From Mactromeris polynyma (Eukaryota; Mollusca; Bivalvia; Venerida; Mactridae), in assembly GCA_032209605.1 (NCBI GenBank), contig JASFXZ010000005.1, forward strand, positions 19,086,860 to 19,150,859: DNA of 64,000 nt, in the 5' to 3' direction. Positions 43,760 to 58,000 of this stretch are shown here, piece after piece. The position numbers and the translations under genes were made by a program. Below the pieces are notes generated by a model. It ran no database searches. It was not told the origin of the DNA and saw only the letters and a list, made by a program, of their open reading frames with translations. Position 1 is the stretch's first letter. Each line of letters begins with the position of its first letter.

Positions 43760-45930
43760 GCGACTATACGTTATGTTAGTTCGTAAATACCAGTTACCAC
43801 GAAATTATAAGAAAAAAGCATATCCTTATGTCAATAATATGAGAGCATTAAAACGTTTAAAATTGCAAAATATCATTTATAGTCTATGTAAAAACACATA
43901 TTAAATTATATTTTCGAGATGTTTCAAAACAACTTATGTCATTTTCCGGACGCGCACGTCAATTTCGTGCGGTTTGTGAAACTCTTACCCGTGCGTACGA
44001 AGATTATTAAGAACGAATCCTGCAGAAAGCCTACATATTTAATTATTCCAGCAAGTCAAATAAGTTTTATTATTATTAATTTTATGATTTCAATAAACCG
44101 ACATCGAAAAATTCTCGCTAAGAAAACAGAACACTACAAACTGAGCTTACAAAATGCTTATTCCAGTTTCACTTTCGACCGATCCGGTGGAATAATCTTG
44201 TTGACATCACGTGACTTGACGACAACCAATCAACTGTCTTGTTACAAACCTCAGACACAGTAAAGTCCGTTTATCCAGACACACCTCCGTTCAATATCCA
44301 ACGCGGTGGTTTCCCTTTAATAGCACCGAAAAGTATACTGCAAATGCACGGATAGGACAGATAAGCACTGCGAGATATAAAGTAACAGATTTGTACGGAA
44401 ATATGTAAAAAGGAATGTACCTTGCACCTTGTACGAGATCTTCCACGGACTAGTCCTTGATAAATATAATTCAAAACTGGCAACTGTGTAAAAGATATCC
44501 AACAATTTTTTTGCTACATAAATTGTTGGAATTACTGGTAGTCAGTATTTATTCCGAGAAAATGAAGGAAATTATTTTTTATACTTACCTAATTATAATC
44601 TTGGGAATTTCACATCTTAGTCACCTAAATATATATATCATAAAATGCATTAATCTGAATTTGACCTAAATACATTGAATCAGCAAGTAATAATTCATAA
44701 TGTATTTTTTCACAATCAAATTCAGACTCATATAGAACCCAAACATTTGCTTCAGACTTCATTTTACTGAGCAAGGCTCTTCTGGAGCATAATCAGAGCA
44801 GTATTCTGTATATATATGTGTACATTTTCCAATCTCTTTTTAAGTTAGCTGCATTTGCTGTAAGCCACATTTCCTGCTGTATCCGTATTCATTTTTTGTG
44901 TAAAGATTTAGGCAAGTTTTCCAACTGGCAGCAAAATGCATGAGCCACGAAATAACAGACATGCATCACTTCTTTATCTCTCCGATAGAAATACCAGTCT
45001 AAATCTCGCCATGGTTATTTCCAGGCTGATCAATATTATGTGAGATGTTCAAGCACCGCATGAATTAAAATTCCAAATCTTTCTTCATTAAAGCATAGCA
45101 TTGTAATTAGTACACCTTATGTTCTGTAATTAGTAGAGATGTCAACAAATGGCAATTTGGTATTCATAACATATATTCGGTAAACCTTCCAAATGAATAT
45201 TAGAGTTTCATCCATTAAAAACGGCATAGACTATTTCTTCATAATTACCATTTCTTCTTGCATGTACATATATAGTCTACGCTTGCTTGAAAAGCTTTGT
45301 AGCTGACGTAAAGAAAACTGAAGTGTCGATTATTCCAACTTGTTTATGAAAGTGAAAGCAAAATCAAACCAGTCTCATTTTTCCAATCAAAATTATGATT
45401 CATTTTTATCACCAAATTGTTCGAACGGATGAGAACAAATTCTAGTTGATGCTCAGACAGACATTTGTTGAGTTTAATGTGCTGAAAACTATATTTAAGT
45501 ATTTGAATCACAATACAATTTTACATGGAGAATATATCTATTACTATAGCATTTTCAAGTTGTAAAAACTCTGCAATTACTCGATTAATGACAGGGCCAA
45601 TGTGTCATAACCAGAGTGTTAAAGTTTCTCTCTTGACTTACTATCGTATTATATATATTTACAGCTTTATATATCATTTCACATGTAACACATCATTCAA
45701 TTCAATGACGACCAGACCATTAAAAGATGATACTCTTGCTGTTAGTTGTATGTTTTTTATATCAATTATTTGAATGCTGAATCAGTATTCGAATATTCGG
45801 ACATATCAAATAATCAAATGTTCGAATATTCATTAACATCCTAAGTAATTAGACATGAAAAAAAAGTTACACATGAACTAGCCACATAACTGTTGGCAAA
45901 AAACGAAAAATAAAACAATTCTCTCGTTAT
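43760..45930. other. Intergenic, no gene seen
   Basis: 44258-44290 (CAGTAAAGTCCGTTTATCCA) looks like one pogo-type terminus without a partner. The ORF at 43919-44263 has no recognisable motif. Otherwise AT-rich. Confidence 0.35.
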
Positions 45931-45936
45931 TTTATT
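45931..45936 (-). terminator. Polyadenylation signal AATAAA for UTP14
   Basis: TTTATT on the plus strand reads AATAAA on the minus strand, about 140 nt past the UTP14 stop codon. It is the first canonical signal downstream of the gene and sits at a normal 3' UTR distance. Sequence evidence only. Confidence 0.5.
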
Positions 45937-46077
45937 TATATTCTTCTCTTCAAGAAAACAAGCTGCGCACAAAATATCATAACAAATTCATTTCAACAAG
46001 ACAGCAATAATACAATGCACCACCATCGAATATAAAATAAATTGACCGAAACAATGAACACTATCATTTCATTTAAA

Positions 46078-49000
46078 TCATTTACTCGCTTTCTTCCCAG
46101 TGTTTTTCTTAGACTTGGATTTACCCGAACCTTTTCCACTTTTATTGCCACCGAAACTTTTAGTACGTTTATCATTCGATTTTCCTTTTTTATCCTTCTT
46201 ATTAGTATGTGTTTCACTGTTTTCATCAGTCACTGCTTTAGACTTATTTTTCATGTCCTTGAATACTTCCGATTTGTCAATGGGAGTGATAACCTTTCCG
46301 AGTGTAGTTACAACCCTAGGCTTGATAAGATCTTTATGAACAATCTCTGGATTCCAAGTTTTACCAAGTGGAGCACGTATACTTGTCTCAAACTGTTGCG
46401 CATTGACATATGGGTACGGTATCTCATGAACCTGAAAGTAAATAACAATGTCCTGATTTAGCATACACATACACATGGGCCAATCACTTCTAACAAAAAT
46501 ACCACACTAACAAAAAGCTAACTTCATTGGATTTTTATTCTAGTTTGACTTAGAAGTCCACCAGTAGTGTGTAATACAAAATATAAATGCCGTGACTACA
46601 CACGTGCCCTTCTGAAAAAAATAGATTAAACTTACATTTAATTTTTATTTAAAAATCAAAACCCTACAGTAAATTGTCCATACATGTTCAACAAATAGTG
46701 TATCAAATCAACGTCTTCATCATTACTTTATACCAGTGTACACCGGTATTCTGTACTGAACAAAAATCAGAGGTAACATAATAAACATGAAATTAACCAA
46801 CAATTTCTTGACAGTCACTCCGTACTTGTGTACAAAAAAACACTTGTTACTGCTAAAACATTGTTTTTATTCTCTATATGCGATTTCTTTTATTAAGCTT
46901 AATATACAACTATTGAGAAACAAGATGAAACAACTTAAAATGATCATTCTAAATATCGGCTTCGCAAGTTTCTAACCAGTACTCACACCCAATTCAGAGA
47001 TTGTACCCGAAAGTGGTCCTGTGTCCAAAATATACCGATAAGGATACAGAGACACTGCAGAGTCTCACTCACAACAGGACTGGAACCAATGATCTTCAGA
47101 TTCGGAGTTCGGTGCCCTAAACCACCACATCTCCCTCATATTCTTAATATAATCTTGAGGTAATAGGAAACAATTTGTTGTGAAACATTTTACAAGTTGC
47201 CTGTGAGATGCTTAAATAAAGGTTTAAATATATCGTCGTTATATTATACCTGATGTTTTGTTACAGCATTAATCTTCGACTCATTGATGATCACATGACC
47301 AAGGTGTTCATCTTTTCTTGGTAATGCTGGAGGAGCTTTGACTGTAAATCTGAAATGATAATCGTATGGTACACACCTGGTAATCATTGTAACCAATACG
47401 ACTTCTGTTGTGGTGCTTGCTTATCATCAAAATGGACATTAAAAGTGAGTATGATCTTTCATTTTTGTTTACTAGAGACCTGTAAACAAGAATTCAAAAA
47501 ATTGGTGAATGTAGTGCTATACAAATATGTCCAGGCTTTATTTTAGCTGCAAAGTATTTCAAAATCCAAACATGCAGATCCATATATGTGAACTTTCCCG
47601 ATTTGACAGCCGGGAGCCGCGATCTCCCAAAGTAAATATCGTAATTTTTTGTTAAGTGGTATTTTTTAGTTCATTCCTGACTGGTTCACTGAAATTACTT
47701 GTCAAACTGATCACCGAAAGTGTAAAATAGGGATACCAGTCCGAAAATCGTATATACCACGTCTTTGGGGTTATATAAATGCTCTAAACCAATGTATCAA
47801 GCGCTTGGTGACACTGATCAAAATATGACGCAACCCTTGCTTGTCATGTTGTTAATCAAGTTTCATACATTTCTATTCTATTCAGTTATGACAATTAGCA
47901 ATAAAATCGTTAATTGGCGACTCTAGTAAAGGGATGACCCCCAGATTAAGAGTTAATTCGCAGAATATTGCTATTAACAGCTTATGATATGGATGGAGAC
48001 ATGATATTGACAAAATTTCAGCCACGCAAAAAAATCTGTTTCGAGTCTCAATTTACTGCTTTTTGAGGTGCAATCTCCCGATTTGCATTCAGAAAAGGTT
48101 CACATATATGTAGATCCTGCACCGTGTCCATGAAAACTATTTATTAACTTAAACCTTTAATAACTAAATATTGGCATGAAATTCAGATTTTGATAATTTT
48201 AATATATGAAGGAAATTCTACCGCAAATAATTTAACCCAGCAAGTAACACAAGTGCTTTAAGCATCATCATTTAAGATTTAAAACCAGACATTTGTTTAC
48301 TTTTCAAATTAATTTCACTTGTAATGGACTTCTGGTAGGTGGGTTAACACAAAGAACATGTTCTTTTCACAATGATTACCTTTTCCTTTTCCTCCTTGAT
48401 ACCCTAACACCGTCCCCACCCCAGGAACCCCATCCTGGTAATGTCAAATCGACATCTTTTGGTTTCCCCTTCTCTATAACTATTCCCTTTTCTTTGGTGA
48501 ATTCTTCAATTACGTCATCATCAGCGAAGGCTTGTGCTATTGTCATCCTCTGCTGTTCATTCTCATCCATATATTCCTCTTCATCGTCATTGTCTGAATA
48601 TGCAAATGGAAATAATTCAATGTTCACATTTTGACAAAGTAAAACAGTAAAGAGTTGAAGAACAACATTTTGATAAAGTTTCACCAATATTTCTTCCATC
48701 AAGTGCTGACAAATATAAATCAAAATACTTATTCGTAAAAGGCAATAAATGAAGAATGAAACATGATGAACAAGGGCAATTGAATAGGCTACTCGCTACT
48801 CAGACTAGAGCCACGATAATAACAATTTACTTGAAACGATCAACTACTAAGGAACACTAATTGGACAAGTGAATGATCCAACGTAAATAATATACACATG
48901 CACAATACATAATAATAATCTGGTCAGGTATTTAGATTATACAATTGCCAAACAGTAATGGCCATCTTTAATATGGTAGAATAAGTTCATTCTAACCAAT

Positions 49001-52000
49001 AACATAAATATTCGCAAACTATGATAAAATATAATACTACTTTCAGGTTAATAATTCATATTACTGAATTTATTTAACTTGTTTTTGTTAATGACAAAAA
49101 CTTGCCATAGCTTCCAGAGAAACTTTTTTGTTTCATGAATTAAGTATCTTATGACCACTCATGCAATATCATCCTCTCTCTATAAAATACCTACCTACAA
49201 TAGTTGGACCAGAACCGGTTTGTCTTAATTTAGTTGCTAGAGTAAACAGTTTCTTAGGATCAACAAAAGCTTCTTTCTCATTAGTAATCCTCTCCTCTTT
49301 GTCAGTCACCTTTCTTTTCTTCTTATTCTTGGCATTTGGATTTAGTTTCTGTCTCTTCACTACCACAGCATTTTCACTGTCATCATTATCATCAGAGTTA
49401 TCTTCTAAATCTTCCAATGTCTGTTTCCTTGTTAATGATTCATTGTTAGTTTCATCATAATCAGAGTCTTCACCCATCTCTTCAGCCACATTATCCGAAC
49501 CCTTCTCTGCAGTAGTTTTTACATTTCTTTCTTCAACATTTCCATCCTCTGCTTCCTTTTTTTTATTCTTTACATTCCGGTGACGCTTTTTGCTCTTTTT
49601 CTTTTCCTGCATTGGACGTTTACTGTTCGCCTTTTCACGAAGTTTGGTTTGAAAAATATCATCAATGACATCACTAATGCTCAAGATATTTACTTCAGGT
49701 TTTTTGTTCTTGTCATCAATACTGTCTTCAGTAAGAGAGGATAAATCATGGACTTCCATCTTTTTCTTGTTTCTCAAATTAAAGTCATTAGCTGCCTTAA
49801 CAATACCATTTTTCTCATTGTTATCTTTTCCATTTTCAGCTTCGTCATCAGATTCAGAATCTCTCTCTACATGTTCTGCATTCTTTAATTCTTCAGGTCT
49901 GGAATACTTGGACATATCATTCTCATTATCACTATCAGCATTCATTTCACCACCTTCCTTAGAAGAGTTCACACCTGCCTTTTGTCTGGATGGTTTAGTC
50001 ATCCAGGGATTATTGTATGTTTTCAGGAGAGTATACTCGGTCTCTTCAACATCATCAGCAACACCAGTATCTGGAAACATCTCCTCATTGTCTGAATCTG
50101 ATTCTACATCTACTTTCTTTGTTAATTCTCTGCTCTTCTGCAACATATCCTGAACCTCTTGCCTTGCCTATCAAAACAAAATTTACACTTGTAGATAAGA
50201 AATCTAACATCAGTCAAACTTGTCAACCTAAATATCCTATGTTACAAGCGACTGACAATAACAAATCATACAATGCACATTCAATAGTTTCAATGTATTA
50301 AGGATTTGGCGTAATTCTTTCAGAGCACTCAGTCTGAAATCATTCCTACTAGCCTGAAATTTTATTGCACCGATTCATAAAAAAGTCACAATTATGTGCC
50401 GAAACAATTTGTTAAAATCATGGACAAATCTTATTTTTTCTTCAATTCTGAAAAAAGTTTATTCACTAAAATTAAGCATTTGCCCAAATAATAACACAAA
50501 GTAATTTCTGCTACCTAGCCCAAAATCAAAGTTACCAGCCCCGGCCTTAAGCTAGTGGGTTACCATGAAGACTGTGTTAATGATTCCCAATGTACAACAC
50601 CAGCCCAGTGGCTCTATGGTAGAGCTGACCGAATGTAGGTTCAATCCCTGGCCACAACATACAAATGTCATTAAAATGTACAAATGACATGATAGCCCGA
50701 TTACGACTAGTTGATGACTGAGTGTGGTTTCATATCACATATTTACTGTATGGTATTACAGCATGGTAGAACTGTATCTACTGTGATAAGACACCACCTC
50801 TGTATGACTGAAAAGTTGTTGGTATGACATTCAAACCACACAAAACATACATTTCAATATACAAATACATTTCTCATAACTTCGTAACTTCCATTCGAAT
50901 TTTCTATTAATTAAGCTACAAACTAGTGTCTAATCTTACCCTATCATCATATTTGGCGTACATTGTCTGCCTTTTAGCAAATTTACTTGCACCCCTGTGT
51001 TTAAGACTCATTCTCTCCTCTGCTCGATCTTTCTCTAATTGATTCAGTTTATCTAAAAATCCCTCTGGGTCGTCGTCCTTCATCTTGTCCATCATCTTTC
51101 CCTCGGTTTTTCTTTTTTCTTTCTTCAGTATGCGATGGTATCTGGTAATTAATGTTCATTAACATATTTAAAATAGAAATGCTATTATCTCATGGAAAGT
51201 ATGTCTAAAAGTGTATGTAGACAAAAAACTTAATTATTATGTAAAAGAAATTTAATACTTTTTAAGAAAAAATTTACTAAATTCAGTAATCTTCATAATA
51301 TTTTAATTGTTTCATAGATAAATTAACGTTTTCCCTCATAACTGAAAGAGGTCATCACTGTGAGATAATAGTGACATCATTTGTTATTCACAATGTGAAT
51401 TAGCAACAAGAGATGATTAAACTATATCGCTCACCTGAGTACACTGCCATGTTTTTTATCGAACTTAATAATTTATGCATCTTATAAGACAACCACTAGA
51501 CAATGCTATACACCAAATATCAATGCTCTAGGCTTGGGACAAGAAGATTTTCAAAGTTTACACGTTTATGATCTATTTTTAGCTCCAGTTACCTACCCGA
51601 ACCATTTATATAATTTCGAAAGAGGACCACCTAAGGATCATTTCTGTGGTGAAGTTTGGTCAAAATCCATTGAGTGGTTTAGGAGGAGATACTGTTTATA
51701 GTTTCCACTATATACATATAGTAGCAACCCCAGTAAGCCTACTGATAAGTCAGTAATTAACTGGAATTTTGTAGTTTTCAGGCACTCAGTGTAGAAAATT
51801 GGCTATAATTTCATTATTTTTTGTTGTATCTCCATGGGGGTTGTATCTTTAAAAAGGCAATAAACGTGTGAAAACAGTGCTGTTTATTATATTTTCTTGT
51901 GTAAACGTTGCCCCAGGCTATCCCAAGTTAATTGCTGTCAAATGACGTAATTTCGCATAATCAGCTAAATGTCAGTTTCATGCGTGGTCAGCGTGACGGG

Positions 52001-55000
52001 TACTTGATTTGATTCAATTTGCGCATCATCAAACACTCATTAATATTCAAAAAATTCACAACCATTCTAACTGATGCGGAATTGAATGAGAAAAACGCTT
52101 CCCACGCGTTTTTCGTCAACTCGGAGATATTGTTGATGTATCGATATACAGCGCCGCCATTTTTAAATGACTCGTATGTCGGTAAATTGACGTAATCAGT
52201 AGATCACAACACAGTTAAATTGATTTACCCTTGTCGATGTTTTATTGTGGATTATTAAAATCATTGGTGTAAATTTGTTGATAAGTTATTGATTCCCATC
52301 GACTTTGTAATAAAAACTGTAAATTCTATGTATTTCACGCGTGTATTATTCGTCCCCGACCACTTTCGACCCCGGAGTACGATACGCTTTTTTTGCGTTT
52401 TTTATTTATTTTCGTTTTGATTTCTAATATTAATCAACATTGAAGTAAGATGTCATTTCATGGACCTTACTGTGAGGCTTTTGGTGTCACAGTCAGTGGT
52501 TTGAAGACTAAAAACATACCACAGTTGGATCAAGTATATGTCACTAATGGAGTTGTACTTGAAATCAAATAATTCTGTGATAATGAAAAACTGAATAGAA
52601 ATTAATTCATAAATATACTCAGTCATTTCATACCAAATTTGAACAGTGTGACCTGCCCAAGTACAGTGTATATATTGTGTATAATTATCGTGTCTGATTA
52701 TGATCATTGCAATGTGTTAGATGTGTTTGCAGTCAGGAAATTTATATTTTGTATTACTTATGTACATTTGCTGTTGTTCATAAATTTTAGTCCATGATAG
52801 AAATTTGTTTGACTTCAATTATAACTTTATAGATCCAAATATTCTTTGAAAAAACTGTTTTAGTGCATTACAATTGTGTTACATCGTTGATTGTGATGAT
52901 ATTAATCCATTGATTTCTTCAAAAAGTTGTCTCGAGGTGTGATTGTATTTTCCAATTATAAAAAATTATGTTCAAAGTGCCCTGTTATTTGTTATTTTCT
53001 TGAAAATGTTATGTGCTACACCAAATATAACAGCATAAATGGAATCTACATGAAAAATACTCATAGATTCAAAAAAATTATAAAGATATCTTGAATTTTA
53101 AAAAAGTTATAAGAAGTGAAGATATTTTTAGTTTTCTTCGGTTCCGCGACCGGGAACATTTTTTAACGCGATTATATAGCGAAAAAATTCTAGAAAATGA
53201 CCCAATTTGAGCAACTTCAAACATTCATAACTTCTTTATTTTTTGAGATATCTACACAATTCAAACAGTTCTGTGTATATTAGTGATGGGATATCGGTTG
53301 GAGAACTGCAACCGATTATCGGTTGGAATCGGTTAGCAAACCGATGCGATATATCGGGAAATAATCGGTTAAATGTTATTTATTTTCATAATTTTCTATT
53401 CAGATATTTATGTCTTAAAAGTGACTGTTTTACTTAAATTCTAATGATCTTTTGAAAAAGTAAAGAACTTAAATTACAATCTGGTGTATACATAGCTGGC
53501 ATTTGTGAGAACTGACTGGTATTTTAGTGGTAAATACCTCTGTAACAATGTACATATCTAGCATACAGCAAGGAAGTACAAATATTTAGTTTCTCTGGAT
53601 GATAAAACTGTGATTGTCTGGAAGAAAATAGTCATTTTTTGGTAATATTATTGTAATGGTTACGTTAGTGATAAGTTGCACCATGTTCCTACTGCTTGTT
53701 GCTAGGCAGACATTATAATATTACTACCAAAAAATTACTATTTGATTTTAAGAGAAGCTAGAATGAATCAACTGACATCTTATAGAAATGACACATTTCT
53801 TTTAATTTATTAGGAATTCAGTAACATAACATCTACAGCTTAAACTAAACTTAAACTTTGCAACAGACTAGAAGTAATAATTTTTTTCTAGATATTTAGT
53901 ACAAACAAGTTGAACAACAGCATTATTCACATAAAAAACTGTTTTACACTTTAACATGTACATTGAATGTCACTGAAAAAATCAAGTTGCATAAAAAACT
54001 AAGTTCTTTCCACCGATATTACATAATAATGGATATAGAAATGTCACAGCATTTTTGTCCCTTGTCGACAGATAGATTCAATCGGACATACCGTTATAAA
54101 ATACGAAAATCTATCAAAGTTTTGCTAATTCTTTCGAACTTATTTTTTGACGCTATGGGCGCCGCCATATTGACAGTTGTGCCTAACTGTACGATGTTAA
54201 ATCAATTTTCATTGGATAACTGCAACGAAATACTAACGCTTCATTGGCTGACCATTTGCCGGCATACTTCGGTTTTAACCGTTAAGCATTAATCATGTCT
54301 GATATTTCGGATACTTTAAACTTTCGGACAGGCAAATTCAGGGCGATCTTTTGAAATCCAAAGACCTTCCATACATTAGACTTAGTTTTGGATCCTGGGT
54401 GATTAAATATCTCCGACTCTCTATTGCCGTCTGCTAGAGCGGCCATTTTGCGCGCTTTCAGAGTTATTTCCCATTCGGAAATCTTCGTTCGTACCCGTGA
54501 GTATTCGTACCCGCTATCGACTCGGAGAAAACACAATCGATTATCGGAATCGGTTGGGCTTTTCTAGCCGTTAATCAATTATACCCGCTAATCGGCCCAT
54601 CACTAGTGTATATCATTAATTATTAGATTCATTAATTTTGAAAAATGAGCTGGGGTTGCTACATATAGGGAACACGACCACGCCCCTGGTGGCCATGTTT
54701 TTTGGCGGAACTTAATACTTTATGCAATCTTGTAAGAGGACCACTAGACAATGCCACAAACCAAATATCAAAGCTCTAGACCTTCGGGTTTTTGGATAAG
54801 AAGATTTTCAAAGTTTAGCACTTGTGACCTACTTATGCAGCAGACCGGAACAATTTATGCAACTTTGTGAGAGGTCCACCCATGGATCATTCATGTGAAG
54901 TTTGGACAAAATCCATTCGGTAGTATAGGAGAAGATATTGTTTAAAGAAAATTTTGACGCACAATTCACAATTACGGACATCCAAGGATCCTAAAAGCTC

Positions 55001-58000
55001 ACCATGAGCACTTTGTGCTCAGGTGAGCTAAAAACATTATGCCCCCTAATGATACATTATCAAAGGCCAAAGGGTACTTGATTTATCGCACAGACAAGGA
55101 TTTCCACCGAATTGTCAATTTGACCTTTGACCCCCAATAGTGATATGGTTGTCTACAACCTGCAGGGAATCATCCTATCAAACTAGGGCATAAAGATCAT
55201 ACATAGATGATATTACATATCTGTGAAGTCATTTGTAATACATACACAAATAATTGTTCAGTTCACAACAGATCTCCTGTCACAGGCTGATTCTCATTTC
55301 ATAATTTCCAACAAACTGTCTTATTCAAATTCCAAAGAAAAAGAAATACAACCGACATATGCCATTTTGACACTATGTCTAGACTTAATCAGATAACATA
55401 CTTTTTGCTTTTAATTTTCTTCTGTCTCTTAGCCTTGGCTTCTTTGTATGATAACAGCGCCCTATGTTTCATCAACTCCATGCGTCTTTGCTTTGCCTAC
55501 AAATTAACCGGATACATGATTGATAATGTCCGTGTAATTTCTATGTTTGTCACTTTATAATTCTCATTTTGTGAATAATGTAGTGCATATATAATTTACA
55601 GGGTACATACGTCTCAAGGACTACATGACCCGGCAATCTCACACAGGCAAACATTTATGATACAAACTAAACAAAAGATATTTTTGGAAAACATTATGCC
55701 TCCCCTGTGACCTTGACCCCAAAATGAATACGGTTCCTCTGCTACCCACGATGAATGTGTGGACCAAGTTTGTGGATGATAGGTTCAGGGGTTCTCGAGT
55801 TATTGATCGGAAACAAAAAGGTTAAGGACGGCCGGACGGACATGTGCAAACCAATATATTTTTGTATCAAGAATACTGACCATATATTCTTTCTCCAAAT
55901 AAACATTAGTCAGCATCATGACACTTAGAATTTTAAGAAAATTATAAGTTAAATGATGGTTATTAATCACAATTATATTTTTTTATAAAAAATAAATGAC
56001 AGAACTAGTTGAATATACATGTACGATATGTTCACTGTCTCTATCTAGATGTATTGACTACTACCAACTAGCCATCAGTATTGTTTCTAATCTGATAGGA
56101 GAGATCAGTAACATACCATGAAGAAATAAGGGCTATTAAGGGTCAAACGAGGGTTAGAATTACAAACCTACGCAGAGCAATTAATTAGATAAACATGTTC
56201 CTTATTTCTAGGAATTCTTGGCAAATATGGGGCTAAACTCTAGACTGTAATGCAAAGCCAAGGTAGCCAGTAAAATAAATAACAACCTCATCTAGATCCA
56301 TAGCTTTCAATGCTCTCTGTTCAGCTACAGTAAGTTCCTGATGTTTGTCATGTATAACATTATCACTACCACGTAAAAGTGCCGCAACCTCTTGTTCTAA
56401 TGGAGTACGGGGCTGTAATACACAATGAAATGACTAAAATATGCATGTATTGTATGTTTTAAGTAGTACTTTAGCATACACATATCAAAATATTTTACCC
56501 GTACAAACCAGTCTCAGACTTAGAATTTTTAATCCTGTCTGTAAATTACAGTTATAGACATGTTACTACAACAAATGGCTAGACTGTAAGCCTCATGATT
56601 TTCAATATACAAGAAAGAAATATCTGACTTGCAAAAGATCTCAATTTGATAAATTTTTAAAAACCATCATACATATATTCATGTTTTGACACAGGTTGAT
56701 AAATACGCCAATAATATGGTGAGTATGCTAACATAATTCTTTACCTGGAATCTCTTCACAAACTGATCAGTGGTGACAATACGAAAATCTTGCTTTTGAA
56801 GAGGAAACTCAAGTTGCTCTGCCTGAAATATAAGCATGCTGTACAATGAGTATAAAGTTCCTTCAAGCAGACAGCATCATTAATACAGAAGGTGTGGGGC
56901 TGGGTGCTCAAGCCAAATGCTTCGAGTTCGAGCCTAACACGGGTCACAAGATCCATAACGGTGCAAACATCCGGACTGAACACGTATATTCATGAACTTT
57001 ATGTCGTCTGTAAAACAACAATAAGTACTACAAGTACATTCTATAAACTGTACAACTCTTATTAATAATTTGTCTTTCTTTTATTTTAATGAGGAAAGAT
57101 AGCGAATAGAAATATGAAATTATGAAAAAAATATGAAACAACTGGTACACGTGTGACAAACTATGAAAATAAACATTTCATAAAAAACACTGATGGGACA
57201 TGATGGAAACCCCGGGTCACTTGAATCACCGGTTAACTCGAGCTTTTCTGACGGACCCCAGCGTCCTCGAGTTACCGAAGTTTAACTGTAACACAATAAG
57301 AAGATAACAACTTGACATATCAGATTTTGTTAATTTCCAAATTCAAAACTGTATCTAAACCCATTCTTATACATTGATTTGAACGCATTTAACCAGATTA
57401 TACTAATCACTCTTGACGATGGCTTCCTGGGTTTCTATGAACTACTTACGTAAAATTCACGGTTTGTGAATACTCGCGACCTTTGGCTCAAGAGCCACAC
57501 ATTCTAGCCTTCGACAACTATGCCACCTCAAATATGCCTCCTTTGTATAAAGTACAGACACAAACAACGAAAATGTCATGAATTTTAAGAAGTGTAATAA
57601 GGAATAACAAACCTTCCTATTTTTCTTAACAATAGGATCCCACTTTGATATTTCTTGTGCAGCAGATTCATAAGCTGTAGATCTATCCAGCTACAACAGA
57701 GAGGAAATAATATATAACAAATGCATCGTCATCTGCAAAATTCAAGAACCAACCTTGCATCCACCACGAGATAAAATGTACATGTATAATTATGAAAGTG
57801 AAAAAAATATTTATAGACTAAAGTGTTTCTGAAATATCCAACGTTTTCCCCTGAAAAAGGGCTCTATTATTTGGCAACAGATTTTCCTTTTTTACTTGTA
57901 TACATACATGTTCCTGAAGCTATATAAGTACCAAGGGTTTTCCCTAGGACTTTTCAGCTACGGGTCCTTGGACCCTCGTGTTTGACAAATTAGGGGTCCT

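Larger units (their letters stand above)
51407..55033. mobile_element. Outer dispersed repeat in UTP14 intron 8, split by another transposon
   Basis: Left end CAAGAGATGATTAAAC...GCTCACCTGAG; right end a strong hairpin at 54998-55029 (GCTCACCATGAGCAC TTT GTGCTCAGGTGAGC). The two halves, 51445-51700 and 54680-54960, are themselves diverged tandem copies (ACCACTAGACAATGC, ACCAAATATCAA, AGAAGATTTTCAAAGTTT, CAAAATCCATT). The CATATAG junction shows that the block 51722-54661 was inserted later. Confidence 0.65.

Noticed and set aside
43919..44263. 114-codon ORF next to the Tigger remnant
   Set aside because: No recognisable motif and low-complexity Ile/Asn/Lys composition expected by chance in AT-rich DNA.
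49665..50153. 162-codon ORF on the plus strand
   Set aside because: Antisense shadow of the acidic UTP14 exon 10; serine/leucine-rich composition follows from the opposite frame.
57205..57295. Possible small pogo MITE ending AAGTTTAACTGTA
   Set aside because: Only one clear end; the proposed left end pairs poorly, so boundaries cannot be supported.
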